Below, piece by piece: positions 18,665 to 27,639 of a stretch of 64,000 nucleotides of DNA (position 1 is the stretch's first letter; every line of letters begins with the position of its first letter). The DNA lies in contig CAJXSL010000011.1 in assembly GCA_913060875.1 (NCBI GenBank), forward strand, positions 1 to 64,000, given 5' to 3'. Under the pieces are notes generated by a model, which worked only from the letters and a program-made list of their open reading frames with translations, was not told where the DNA came from and made no database searches. Source of the DNA: an uncultured Desulfobacteraceae bacterium. Lineage in GTDB: Bacteria > Desulfobacterota > Desulfobacteria > Desulfobacterales > UBA5852. A program made the translations under genes and the position numbers.

Positions 18665-19575
18665 ACGTGCAGGCCCTCCGTAACGCGCAACTGTTCGACA
18701 AGATCGAACCCCGGCTGCGGTATGCCGGCGAAACCATGCGGGAGGTGGCCCGCCGCCCCAGCGCCCTGGTGGGCGGCGTCATGCTCGTCCTGGTGCTCCT
18801 GATCAGTCTGGGCTTTCCCCTCTTCTACCCCATCGACCCCCTGGAGCAGGACCTCCTGGCCCGCTTCACACCGCCGGCCTGGCAGGACGGCGGCGTCTGG
18901 GTGCACCCCCTGGGTACCGACAACCTGGGACGGGATGTCCTGGCGCGCCTGCTGCACGGCAGCCGGGTATCGCTGCTGGTGGGGTTCTCCGCCGTGCTGG
19001 TAGCCGCGCTGGCCGGCATCGTCCTGGGGCTGGTGTCGGGGTACTATGGCGGCCGACTGGACAGCATCGTCATGCGCATTGCCGATGTTTTCATGGCCTA
19101 CCCCTTCATGCTGCTCACGATTTCCGTCATCGCCGTACTGGGCACGTCGATCTTCAACCTCATCCTCGTGCTGGGCCTTTCCGATTGGGTGACTTACGCC
19201 CGGACCATTCGCGGCAGCGTGCTTTCCCTGAAGGAGAAAGAGTTCGTGGAAGCCTCCCGGGCCATCGGCACGCCGCACCGGGTGATCATCTTCCGTCACA
19301 TCCTGCCCAACGTGTTCTCGCCCCTGCTGGTGCTGGGCACCCTGCGGGTGGCGAACATCATCATCTGGGAAAGCGGTCTCTCTTTTCTCGGCATGGGGGT
19401 CCCCCCTCCGATGCCGACCTGGGGACGCATGCTGGCCGAAGGCCGCATCTACATTACGGACGCCTGGTGGCTGGTGACCCTGCCGGGCGTCGCCATCATG
19501 ATCACGATTCTGGCCATCAACTTGCTGGGTGATGGGCTGCGGGACGCACTGGACCCGCGCCTGCGCAATATTTGA
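18661..19575 (+). CDS. dppC: ABC transporter permease (DppC family)
   Basis: The 304-residue protein is the second permease, with an extended N-terminus, a first hydrophobic helix (GGVMLVLVLLISLGFPLFYP), the LGTDNLGRDVLARLLHGSRVSLLVG signature of DppC proteins and an EAA loop EFVEASRAIGTPHRVIIFRHILPN (landmarks). The ATG overlaps dppB (ATGA). With dppB it forms the import channel. Confidence 0.94.
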   Translation: MNVQALRNAQLFDKIEPRLRYAGETMREVARRPSALVGGVMLVLVLLISLGFPLFYPIDPLEQDLLARFTPPAWQDGGVWVHPLGTDNLGRDVLARLLHGSRVSLLVGFSAVLVAALAGIVLGLVSGYYGGRLDSIVMRIADVFMAYPFMLLTISVIAVLGTSIFNLILVLGLSDWVTYARTIRGSVLSLKEKEFVEASRAIGTPHRVIIFRHILPNVFSPLLVLGTLRVANIIIWESGLSFLGMGVPPPMPTWGRMLAEGRIYITDAWWLVTLPGVAIMITILAINLLGDGLRDALDPRLRNI

Positions 19576-19632
19576 TTCGATCAGCGGCCGCCGATGGAAG
19601 CACCCAACGCGACCAAAAGGAGAAATGCTTTG

Positions 19633-20817
19633 ATGAAAGTACTGGTACTGGGTCTGGGACTGCAAGGTAAGGCGGTTGTGCAGGATCTGGTGAAAAACGA
19701 CCAAGTAAGCGAAATCGTGGTGGCGGATATGGATGACGCCGTCGTCAAGGCCCACCTAGCGGGCAAAGGCTACAGCAAGTGCCGCGCCGCCCGCCTGGAC
19801 GCTTCGCAGGCGGCGGAATGCCTCGACCTGATGCGCGCCGTAGCCCCTCAGGTAACCATCTGCATGCTGCCGCCCGATTTCAACCATCCCATTGCCCAAG
19901 CCGCCCTGGCCGCCGGCTGCCATTTCGTGAGCAGCAGTTATACCGGCCGTGTGTCCGAACTGGATGCCGAAGCAAGAGAGAAAGAAATTATCGTCCTGCC
20001 CGAAATGGGCATGGACCCGGGTATCGACCTGGTGCTGGCCCGCCTGGCAGTGGACGAACTCGACGAAGTGCACGGCCTCTATTCCTACGGGGCAGGGCTG
20101 CCCGAACCCGCCTGCGCGGACGACAACCCGCTGCACTACAAAATCACCTGGACATTCGACGGTGTGCTCAAGGCCTACAAACGCCCGGCCCGCATGCTCA
20201 AGGACGGCCGTGAAATCGCCATCCCCGGCGAAGCCATCTTCCAGGAGAAACACGGCCATACGGTAACCTTTCCCGGCTTGGGACCGCTGGAGGCTTATCC
20301 CAACGGTGACGCCATCCACTATATCGAGGCCTTCGACCTGGGGGCCCACATCCGGGACATGGGCCGTTTTGCCCTGCGTTATCCCGGCCACCGGAAATTC
20401 TGGTCGGTGATGGCCCAGATGGGCTTCTTCGACGACCGGCCCGTGGATGTCGACGGCCACCCGGTCTCTCCCCGCCGGTTTTTGGTGAACCACCTGGCGC
20501 CCCAACTGCAATTTGCCGATGACGAACGGGACATGGTGGTGTTGCGGGTTACCGCCTGGGGCCGCAAGGACGGCAGGACGCAAAGGGTTACTTACGACCT
20601 CATTGACTACCGGGACCTGGCGACGGGCCTCTTCGCCATGAACCGGACCGTAGGCTACACGGCCAGTATCGGGGCTCAGATGATCCTGGACGGCCGGATC
20701 ACCCGTCCGGGCGTCCTCTCCCCGACCCGCGACGTGCCACCCGGAGACCTTGTTGAAGCCCTCACGTCGCGCGGCATGAAACTCGATCACCGGACAGAGG
20801 AAATCGAATCGGCCTGA
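19633..20817 (+). CDS. Saccharopine dehydrogenase (SDH half of the lysine-degradation enzyme)
   Basis: The 394-residue protein starts with a Rossmann loop (VLVLGLGLQGKAVVQDLV) and matches the C-terminal half of eukaryotic aminoadipate semialdehyde synthase at several landmarks: MLPPDFNHPIAQAAL, EMGMDPGIDLVLARLAVDE, SYGAGLPEPACADDNPLHYK and VGYTASIGAQMILDG. This half oxidises saccharopine to aminoadipate semialdehyde and glutamate. The start at 19633 has AAGGAG upstream; an earlier in-frame ATG at 19594 would add 13 residues. The matching lysine-ketoglutarate reductase half is encoded at 23381. Homology is read by eye. Confidence 0.8.
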   Translation: MKVLVLGLGLQGKAVVQDLVKNDQVSEIVVADMDDAVVKAHLAGKGYSKCRAARLDASQAAECLDLMRAVAPQVTICMLPPDFNHPIAQAALAAGCHFVSSSYTGRVSELDAEAREKEIIVLPEMGMDPGIDLVLARLAVDELDEVHGLYSYGAGLPEPACADDNPLHYKITWTFDGVLKAYKRPARMLKDGREIAIPGEAIFQEKHGHTVTFPGLGPLEAYPNGDAIHYIEAFDLGAHIRDMGRFALRYPGHRKFWSVMAQMGFFDDRPVDVDGHPVSPRRFLVNHLAPQLQFADDERDMVVLRVTAWGRKDGRTQRVTYDLIDYRDLATGLFAMNRTVGYTASIGAQMILDGRITRPGVLSPTRDVPPGDLVEALTSRGMKLDHRTEEIESA

Positions 20818-20821
20818 AACC

Positions 20822-22018
20822 ATGACACCGCAGCAAACCGAACGCGATGATCTGGAACGCGAAATCCAGATACGGGTGGGCCAGCGGGTGCGCGAACTTC
20901 GCCTGGCCGCCGGCATGACCGCCGTGGAGGTCTCCGGTCGTTCCGGAATCTCCCAGGGCCAGCTCTCCAAGATCGAAAACGGCAAGGCGGTGCTTTCCAG
21001 CAAGGTCCTGGCCGCTCTGTGCCGGGTTTTCGATCGGCCGATGGGCTATCTTTTCCAGAGCCGCGACGAAATGCCACGGGTACTGGGTACCCTGACCACC
21101 GTAAAAGGCCCCGAGGACAAAGGGATCAAGGCCTTTGCCGACAATGTCCACCGCCGCACCGGGAAACGCATTTCGCTCATTCCCCTGAGCCTGGCCCAGT
21201 TGGGAACGGCCTGCACCCAGGTCGAGGCCCTGCGGGAAGGGCTCATCGATCTGTTCATCGAGGAGCCTTTTTACTATGACGCCTTTGTGCCCGGTTTCAG
21301 GCTCTTCGCGCTCCCCTATACCTTTCGGGACGAGGATCACCGCCAGGCCTTTCTGTCCGGCGACCACTTCCGTCATGCGCTCTGCGAGCCCCTTCGTCGG
21401 GCCGGCATTCGTTTTTTGAACTCCCGCTGGAACTGGTTCCGGGGCCGGGAATGGGTGCTCGTGGCCGAAAAACCCATCACGGAACCCCAGGACATCCGCG
21501 GTTTGCGGGTCCGCACGCCGCTGTCGGACATCCACCAACACTTCTGGCGGCTGATGGGCGCCCATCCGGTGGCCGTACCCTGGAACGGGGTCGCTGCCGC
21601 CCTGCGGTCCCGCAAAGTAGACGTCGTGCCCACCCATAAGACCCATCTCTATCCCCTGAGGTTTTGCCGCTATGCCCGTTTCGTGACGCGGTTGGCGGAC
21701 CTGCCGCCGGTTTTGTCGCTGGGGATCAACGACAGCCGCTACCAGGTGCTGCCTCCAGGGATCCAGGAGGGCCTGAAAGATGCCTGCGACACCGCCGGGG
21801 AATTTTTCAGTCGCTGTGTGCTGGATGCCGAAAAAGAAAACGAACGCCTCAACATCAGCCGCTTCAAGGCGGTCTATTTGACGGTCGATGTGGCCCTGTG
21901 GCGGAATGCGGTGGACGTCGCCCGCCAGCGCCTTATCGAAGAAGGTCACCTGGATACGGCTGTCTGGGAAGCTGCCATGGCAGCCGCCCCGGGGAATGCG
22001 GAAAGGACGACGCAATGA
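20822..22018 (+). CDS. XRE-type regulator fused to a TRAP/DctP-like ligand-binding domain
   Basis: The 398-residue protein begins with a helix-turn-helix of the Cro/CI type at about residues 17-72 (GQRVRELRLAAGMTAVEVSG, SQGQLSKIENGK). From about residue 95 to 370 it resembles a DctP-type TRAP solute-binding protein: LREGLIDLFIEEPFYYDAF, FRLFALPYTFRDEDHRQAF, the ITEPQDIRGLRVRTP motif with its ligand-binding Arg, and VAAALRSRKVDVVPTHKTH. No signal peptide or membrane segment separates the two, so the binding domain must work in the cytoplasm as a sensor. It probably controls the surrounding cluster. It starts four bases after the SDH stop and overlaps the next ATG. Confidence 0.85.
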   Translation: MTPQQTERDDLEREIQIRVGQRVRELRLAAGMTAVEVSGRSGISQGQLSKIENGKAVLSSKVLAALCRVFDRPMGYLFQSRDEMPRVLGTLTTVKGPEDKGIKAFADNVHRRTGKRISLIPLSLAQLGTACTQVEALREGLIDLFIEEPFYYDAFVPGFRLFALPYTFRDEDHRQAFLSGDHFRHALCEPLRRAGIRFLNSRWNWFRGREWVLVAEKPITEPQDIRGLRVRTPLSDIHQHFWRLMGAHPVAVPWNGVAAALRSRKVDVVPTHKTHLYPLRFCRYARFVTRLADLPPVLSLGINDSRYQVLPPGIQEGLKDACDTAGEFFSRCVLDAEKENERLNISRFKAVYLTVDVALWRNAVDVARQRLIEEGHLDTAVWEAAMAAAPGNAERTTQ

Positions 22019-23373
22019 GCTATACCACCCGGCTTCTGGCCGAGTATGTGCTGGACCTGGACGTTCACCAGCTACCTTCTGCCGTGGGCGAGGCGGTCAA
22101 GGATTGCCTGATCGACCTCCTGGCGGCTGCGGCCGCAGGCGCAACAACCCCGCCCGCACGTCATACCCGCCGCATGGCGGCAAGCTTCTTTGCCGATGGA
22201 CCTTCGAATGTGTGGTTCACGACCAAACGCCTGCGACCCGAGGCGGCGGCTCTGGTGAACAGCGCCGCCGCCAGTGCCCTCGACCTGGACGACGGCCAAA
22301 GGGCGGCCGGCGGACACCCGGGAGCCGCGATTCTGCCCAGTGTGTTGGCCGTCGGCCAGGCTGTGGACGCCGGTGGGCGCGACATCATTGCGGCGGCCAC
22401 AGCCGGATACGAAGTCGCGGTGCGCATTGGCGCCGCGCGGGATTTCAGCCGACTGGACACCCTTTCCACAGGCCGCTGGAGCGCCTACGGTGCCGCCGCG
22501 GCCGCCGGCCGGCTGCGTTGTGTCACGCCCGAAGTGCTGGCCCAGGCGCTGGCCATCGCCGGGGTGCTTTCGCCGGGGCTATCGGCGGCAGGGTACAGCG
22601 CGGTCATGGGCAACCAGGTGAAGGAAGGCATCCCCTGGTCCGTCTTCACAGGGCTTGCCGCTCTGGAACTGGCCGAGCAGGGCATGACCGGCCCCCTGGA
22701 CATTCTGGATCATCCGGACTACTTCGATGGCCGCCGCATTCTGCGCGGGCTGGGTCACACGTACGCGGTGACCGATGTCTATTTCAAACCCTACGCCTGC
22801 TGCCGCTGGATCCACGCCGCCATCGACGGGCTGATCGATCTGATGGCGCAGGCGGCAATAGCTTCGGAGCAGATCACCGGGATCACGGTCCACACCTTCG
22901 AGCGCGCCCTGCGCCTCAACAATTACCCTGACCCACCCACCATCGAGGCCGCCCAATACAGCGTGCCCTTCTGTTTGGCTCTGGCGGCACGAAGCGGTGC
23001 CGCCGCCCTGCTGCCGATATCACCCACCCGACTGACGGAACCGAAGACCGTAGCTCTGGCGCGGCGGGTGTGTCTTGCGGTGGATACGGACATGGATCGA
23101 CGTTTCCCCACCGAGGCCGGCGCCCGGGTGGTCGTGGAAACCGACCGGGGCCGCTATGAGCAAACAGTCCGCTTCCCTCTGGGAGACCCGCGCAATCCCC
23201 TGGGAAGGCCGCGACTGGTGGAAAAATTTGAGCGACTCGCCGACGGTGTGATGACGGCCGTGGACCGCCGGCGGCTGCTGGAAGCGCTGACGGCCATCGA
23301 AACCGGGACCATGGCGGATTTCGCCCCACTTTTGCAGGGGCGGCCGGAAGGGTCTGCGAACCATAAAAGGTGA
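22015..23373 (+). CDS. MmgE/PrpD family protein
   Basis: The 452-residue protein shows the MmgE/PrpD family pattern: an all-helical first domain with VGEAVKDCLIDLLAAAAAGA, SALDLDDGQRAAGGHPGAAILPSVLAVG, and FKPYACCRWIHAAIDGLIDL in the middle, then the smaller alpha/beta domain. Family members include 2-methylcitrate dehydratase, cis-aconitate decarboxylase and iminodisuccinate epimerase. Which reaction is run here is unknown. The ATG at 22015 overlaps the regulator stop (ATGA). Its location between the two saccharopine enzymes suggests action on an amino-dicarboxylate or on a product of that route. Confidence 0.85.
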   Translation: MSYTTRLLAEYVLDLDVHQLPSAVGEAVKDCLIDLLAAAAAGATTPPARHTRRMAASFFADGPSNVWFTTKRLRPEAAALVNSAAASALDLDDGQRAAGGHPGAAILPSVLAVGQAVDAGGRDIIAAATAGYEVAVRIGAARDFSRLDTLSTGRWSAYGAAAAAGRLRCVTPEVLAQALAIAGVLSPGLSAAGYSAVMGNQVKEGIPWSVFTGLAALELAEQGMTGPLDILDHPDYFDGRRILRGLGHTYAVTDVYFKPYACCRWIHAAIDGLIDLMAQAAIASEQITGITVHTFERALRLNNYPDPPTIEAAQYSVPFCLALAARSGAAALLPISPTRLTEPKTVALARRVCLAVDTDMDRRFPTEAGARVVVETDRGRYEQTVRFPLGDPRNPLGRPRLVEKFERLADGVMTAVDRRRLLEALTAIETGTMADFAPLLQGRPEGSANHKR

Positions 23374-23380
23374 TAACCAT

Positions 23381-24688
23381 ATGAAAATCGGCATTCGTGC
23401 AGAAGACAAAAGCCCGTGGGAGCGGCGCGTTCCCCTGGTGCCGGAGGATATCCGGAAACTGGCCCGGGAAGGCCTCCAGGTGGCGGTGGAATCCAGCCCC
23501 CAGCGGGCCATCGGCGATACGGAGTTCAAGGAGGCCGGGGTAGCGGTGACAGAATCCCTGGTGGACTGCCCCATCATCGTGGGCATCAAGGAAATCCCCT
23601 CGCAACGGCTCGAAGAGAAAAAAACCTATCTTTTCTTCTCCCACGTCATCAAGGGCCAGGCTTACAATATGCCCATGCTGCGCCGTTTGATGGAGCTGAA
23701 GGCTACCCTGATCGATTATGAGCGGATCGTGGACGAACAAAACCGCCGTTTGATCTTCTTCGGACGCCATGCCGGCCTGGCCGGTATGGTCAACAGCCTG
23801 TGGGCCCTGGGCCAGCGACTGGACTGGGAGAAAATTGAAACGCCCCTGACCCGCCTGCGGCAGGCCCGGACTTATCGCAACCTGGATGCGGCGCGGGAAG
23901 ATCTCTCCGTTGTAGCCGAAGATATCAAGCGCGGAGGGATGCCCGCCGTGACCACCCCCCTGGTCTGCGGTTTCACCGGTTACGGGAATGTCTCCCAGGG
24001 CGCCCAGGAAATCTTCGACCTCCTGCCCCACGAAGAGATTGCGCCGGATCAACTGGGCAAGCTCCCGGCCGGCGTCAACGACCGCCTCTTCAAAGTCGTC
24101 TTCCGGGAAGAGGACTGCATGGTCCCCCTGGAGACCGGCGCCGCTTTCAATCTGGCGGACTATTTTGACAGAGGCAGCCAGGCCTATCGCAGCGTTTTTG
24201 CCCCCCTGGCCGAGCACCTCACCCTGCTGGTGAACTGTATCTACTGGGACCAGCGTTACCCGCGGCTGCTAACCTCGGCGGACTGCCGGCGCATGTGGGC
24301 CAACGGACGGCAGCCCAAACTGCGGGTTGTCGGGGATATCAGCTGTGATCCGGACGGGTCGGTCCAGTGCACCGTAAAGCCCACCGGACCCGGCAATCCG
24401 CTCTATGTCTACGAGCCGGAAAGCGCCCGCGCCGTCGACGGCGTGGCCGGGCACGGACCGGTGGTCATGGCGGTTGAAATCCTGCCGGCGGAGATTCCCC
24501 GGGAATCGTCGCAACATTTCAGCAGCGTATTGAGAGGCTACATGCAGGCTCTGGCGACGGCGGATTTCAGTCAGCCCTTCGAGGCCCTGCAACTGCCGGA
24601 CGAACTGAAACGGGCGACCATCCTCCACAGGGGTGAGTTGACAACCGCCTACCGCTACCTGCAAGCCCACCTGGATGCATCCGCCTGA
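23381..24688 (+). CDS. Lysine-ketoglutarate reductase-like protein (LKR half)
   Basis: The 435-residue protein corresponds to the N-terminal half of eukaryotic aminoadipate semialdehyde synthase. Landmarks are SPWERRVPLVPEDIRKL, KKTYLFFSHVIKGQAYNM, LIDYERIVD, GRHAGLAGMVNSLWALGQRL, GFTGYGNVSQGAQEIFDLLP and NCIYWDQRYPRLLT. It belongs to the alanine dehydrogenase/transhydrogenase N-terminal superfamily. LKR joins lysine and 2-oxoglutarate to saccharopine with NADPH, or runs the reverse. AAGGTGAT lies eight bases before the ATG. Together with the SDH gene it completes a split saccharopine pathway; the direction and true substrate are inferred. Confidence 0.8.
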   Translation: MKIGIRAEDKSPWERRVPLVPEDIRKLAREGLQVAVESSPQRAIGDTEFKEAGVAVTESLVDCPIIVGIKEIPSQRLEEKKTYLFFSHVIKGQAYNMPMLRRLMELKATLIDYERIVDEQNRRLIFFGRHAGLAGMVNSLWALGQRLDWEKIETPLTRLRQARTYRNLDAAREDLSVVAEDIKRGGMPAVTTPLVCGFTGYGNVSQGAQEIFDLLPHEEIAPDQLGKLPAGVNDRLFKVVFREEDCMVPLETGAAFNLADYFDRGSQAYRSVFAPLAEHLTLLVNCIYWDQRYPRLLTSADCRRMWANGRQPKLRVVGDISCDPDGSVQCTVKPTGPGNPLYVYEPESARAVDGVAGHGPVVMAVEILPAEIPRESSQHFSSVLRGYMQALATADFSQPFEALQLPDELKRATILHRGELTTAYRYLQAHLDASA

Positions 24689-24983
24689 TAGGCCCTATCC
24701 GCAGGTGGACGGCATTGGCAATTCGTTGCCTTGACATATCCAAACAGGGAATGGCCGGGCCGTTATACCGGCATGAAGCCCCCGACAGGGCTTTGGCCAT
24801 TCCCTTCCCTTAACATCTCCTCACAAGGAAATAGGCACGACCTCACCGGCTGTGGATGCCCCATCAAAAAAAACTTGCACTTTTAAAAATATTGCATTAA
24901 ATGCCTCCAGTTTTTTTCATTTTCGGCCGTTCCGACGGCGCTTATGACCAACTGCCAACCATACCGAAGGGGGGGCCCAATGA
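24689..24983. other. Intergenic region with a long-range inverted repeat before speD
   Basis: GGGAATGGCC at 24747-24756 is exactly complementary to GGCCATTCCC at 24795-24804, with smaller GC-rich hairpins between. It could be the terminator of the upstream cluster, though no T-run follows, or a structured leader. The right half is AT-rich and holds the predicted speD promoter. No gene is supported. Confidence 0.5.
24875..24903 (+). promoter_or_regulatory. Predicted promoter of the polyamine operon
   Basis: TTGCAC (24875-24880) and TAAATG (24898-24903) are 17 bases apart in the only AT-rich part of the gap, about 80 bases upstream of the speD start. Pattern-based only. Confidence 0.35.
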
Positions 24984-25469
24984 ATGAAAAGAGTGGGGAT
25001 TGCAGTTTATGATTTAGGTTTGCCCTTGGGGGAGATTCGGCCTGGAAACACCTGGCCGGAGCACCACCACATCTCGATTGACGGCGCGGCAGACGACCAT
25101 TTCGTCGAAAAAGACGGGATCTGCTTTGCCGGCACCCACCTGATCCTCGATTTCTGGGGAGCCAAACACCTGGACAACTTGTCACGGATGGAGACGGCGC
25201 TAAGGGAATGCGTGGACGCGTGCCGCGCAACGCTCCTGCACATCCATCTTCACCATTTCACGCCCAACGGCGGCATATCGGGGGTGGCGGTGCTGGCGGA
25301 GTCCCACATCAGCGTGCACACCTGGCCGGAAAGGGATTTCGCCGCGTTCGACATTTTCATGTGCGGCAACGCTCAACCCGAAGCGGCCCTGCCGATCCTC
25401 GAAAAGGCCTTCGCACCGCAAACCGTGAATTTGACCGAAAAATTAAGAGGAATTCGTGACGATGCCTGA
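24984..25469 (+). CDS. speD: S-adenosylmethionine decarboxylase proenzyme
   Basis: The 161-residue protein contains the prokaryotic class 1B SpeD core: [14 protein letters not shown], a [34 protein letters not shown] region (landmark), and FDIFMCG. The Ser in AESHIS is the residue that cleaves itself to form the pyruvoyl group. The enzyme makes decarboxylated AdoMet for spermidine synthesis. There is an N-terminal extension of about 45 residues compared with the short class 1B enzymes. An A/G-rich tract with seven G residues lies upstream of the ATG. It overlaps speE by 14 bases. Confidence 0.93.
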   Translation: MKRVGIAVYDLGLPLGEIRPGNTWPEHHHISIDGAADDHFVEKDGICFAGTHLILDFWGAKHLDNLSRMETALRECVDACRATLLHIHLHHFTPNGGISGVAVLAESHISVHTWPERDFAAFDIFMCGNAQPEAALPILEKAFAPQTVNLTEKLRGIRDDA

Positions 25470-26322
25470 ATTCATCGAAACCCTGTATGATTGCTATGGC
25501 CAGGTTTTTCGCATCGACGAGAAGCTGCACGAAATCAAAACCGACCACCAGCATCTGATCATCTTTCACAACGCCGCCTTCGGCCGCGTGATGGCCCTGG
25601 ACGGGATCATCCAGACAACGGAAAAAGATGAATTCATCTACCACGAGATGCTGGCCCATGTGCCGATTCTGTCCCACGGGAACGCCAAACGGGTGCTGAT
25701 CGTCGGGGGTGGCGATGGGGGCATGCTGCGGGAAGTTATCCGCCATCGATCCGTCGAAGATATCACCCAGGTGGAAATCGACCGCCAGGTCATCGATCTT
25801 TGTCGGGAATACCTGCCCAATCATTCCCGCGGGGCTTTCGACGACCACCGGGTCAACATCGTCATCGACGACGGGTTGAACTTTGTTCGCACGACACCGG
25901 AGCGCTTCGACGTGATCATCTCGGACAGCACCGACCCGATCGGGCCGGGGGAGACCCTGTTCAGCCAGGATTTTTATGCGGCCTGCCGCCGGTGTCTCCG
26001 CCCGGGCGGTATCCTGACGACCCAGAACGGCGTCTTCTTCATGCAAAAGGAAGAAGTCGCCACCACAGCACGGCGCATGGCCCGGGTATTTGATGACTGG
26101 CATTTTTTTGCCGCGGCCATTCCGACCTACATCGGCGGCATCATGGCCTTCGGCTGGGGAACGGACAACCCGGCTCTCAGAAGAACCGGGCTCGACATTC
26201 TGGCCGCGCGCTACCGCCAAAGCGGCATCGCGACCCGCTACTACAACCCGGAAGTCCACAGGGCCGCCTTTGCCCTGCCCCAGTATATGCTCGAAGCGAT
26301 CGGGAAGGCCACCAATGAATAA
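25456..26322 (+). CDS. speE: Spermidine synthase (polyamine aminopropyltransferase)
   Basis: The product of about 288 residues has the SpeE fold: an N-terminal beta domain with [32 protein letters not shown], the AdoMet-type loop [18 protein letters not shown], and the active-site [14 protein letters not shown] (landmarks). It transfers aminopropyl from decarboxylated AdoMet to putrescine. The likely start is GTG at 25456, five bases after AAGAGG; an ATG two codons later (25462) is the alternative. It overlaps speD upstream and the decarboxylase gene downstream. Confidence 0.95.
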   Translation: MTMPEFIETLYDCYGQVFRIDEKLHEIKTDHQHLIIFHNAAFGRVMALDGIIQTTEKDEFIYHEMLAHVPILSHGNAKRVLIVGGGDGGMLREVIRHRSVEDITQVEIDRQVIDLCREYLPNHSRGAFDDHRVNIVIDDGLNFVRTTPERFDVIISDSTDPIGPGETLFSQDFYAACRRCLRPGGILTTQNGVFFMQKEEVATTARRMARVFDDWHFFAAAIPTYIGGIMAFGWGTDNPALRRTGLDILAARYRQSGIATRYYNPEVHRAAFALPQYMLEAIGKATNE

Positions 26323-27538
26323 CCTGCTTTATGCTTCCTATGCGCATGGCGCCCGATACCGGCGATACGTCCAGGCCCACGGTGCGCCCCTGCTGATACT
26401 GGATGCCCGCAAGGTCGAAGCGCAGTACCGGGCGCTTAAAAAGGCCCTGCCCGCCACCGACCTTTACTACGCCATCAAGTCTTTGCCGCACCCGGCCATT
26501 CTTGAAATGCTCGCCGGTCTGGGCGCAGGATTTGACCTGGCCTCCTCAGGCGAAATTGCCCTGGTCCGGGAACGGCAGGTTTCGCCCCGGCGGACCCTGC
26601 ACTCTCATCCCATCAAACGGGACCGGGACATCCGGGATGCCCTGCGGTTCGGCTGCACCACCTTTGTGGTGGACAACACGGATGAACTCCTGAAATTCCT
26701 GCCTTACAAGCACCGCGTCGGGCTCTTGCTGCGCATCAGCTTCCGCAGCCGGGCGGCCGTGGTGGACCTGTCCAAGAAGTTCGGCTGCGCCGTGTCGGAA
26801 GTCCCTGGAATGCTGACCCTGGCGGCCCGCCTGGGCATCCATATCAAGGGCCTGTGTTTTCATGTCGGCTCCCAGTGCCTGGACACCAAGCAGCAGGTGG
26901 ATGCCATCCACACCTGCAACACCCTGATTCGGCAGCACCGCGACACGGGGGCGGCCCCCATCAGTATGCTCGACATCGGCGGCGGTTTTCCGATTGCGTA
27001 CGATGGCAAGCCCCTGGACATCGACCGCTACTGCGCCCCCATCCGCCGGGCCCTGGTCGAACTTCCGCCCCATGTCAGCGTTGTTGCCGAACCCGGCCGC
27101 TTCATCTCCGGACCCGCCATGACCTGTGTCGCCACCGTCATCGGCAAGGCCTGGCGCGACGGTCATTATTGGTATTACCTCGACGACGGGGTCTACGGAT
27201 CGTTCAGCGGCCAGCTTTTCGACCACATGCGCTATCCCCTGGAACTATTTTCCGATGATGAGCGCCGTTTCCCCAGCGTTCTGGCCGGCCCGACCTGCGA
27301 CAGCATCGACGTGATTGCCGAAGATATTCCCCTGCCGGAATTGCATCTGGGCGATGTGGTGGTCGGGCACATGATGGGCGCCTATACGGCCGCCTCGGCC
27401 ACCCGATTCAATTCGTTGGAGAACGCACGTGTGATCGTGGTGAATGCGCACCCTGGAGAAGCGGACGCATCGGGCGAAGTCCCGATGAAAGCAGGGAGTT
27501 CGGATGCTGCGGGTGGCGCTTCCCGATTTGTCCATTGA
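26315..27538 (+). CDS. Ornithine/lysine decarboxylase, PLP type III (alanine-racemase fold)
   Basis: The 407-residue protein is a group IV decarboxylase: PLP Lys in [14 protein letters not shown] near residue 50, FHVGSQC, the GGGFP glycine loop, EPGRF for phosphate binding, and the catalytic Cys in GPTCDSIDV. It should make putrescine from ornithine, or cadaverine from lysine; substrate choice depends on residues I cannot judge. The ATG at 26315 lies within the speE 3' end (eight-base overlap). With speD and speE it forms a complete three-step route from ornithine to spermidine. The C-terminal 25 residues are low-complexity. Confidence 0.9.
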   Translation: MNNLLYASYAHGARYRRYVQAHGAPLLILDARKVEAQYRALKKALPATDLYYAIKSLPHPAILEMLAGLGAGFDLASSGEIALVRERQVSPRRTLHSHPIKRDRDIRDALRFGCTTFVVDNTDELLKFLPYKHRVGLLLRISFRSRAAVVDLSKKFGCAVSEVPGMLTLAARLGIHIKGLCFHVGSQCLDTKQQVDAIHTCNTLIRQHRDTGAAPISMLDIGGGFPIAYDGKPLDIDRYCAPIRRALVELPPHVSVVAEPGRFISGPAMTCVATVIGKAWRDGHYWYYLDDGVYGSFSGQLFDHMRYPLELFSDDERRFPSVLAGPTCDSIDVIAEDIPLPELHLGDVVVGHMMGAYTAASATRFNSLENARVIVVNAHPGEADASGEVPMKAGSSDAAGGASRFVH

Positions 27539-27639
27539 CGTCACCAAACCGAAGCCACTGTCGCGTGTAGAAATAAGCTATTCGAAGCCTTCCAGTAAGT
27601 GGCGGTATTATTGGCTTTTTTGGCAGTCCTGCGCGTCTT

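Noticed and set aside
24747-24804. Polyamine-sensing riboswitch
   Set aside because: The inverted repeat lies upstream of the predicted promoter and matches no riboswitch class I know; kept only as a structured gap.
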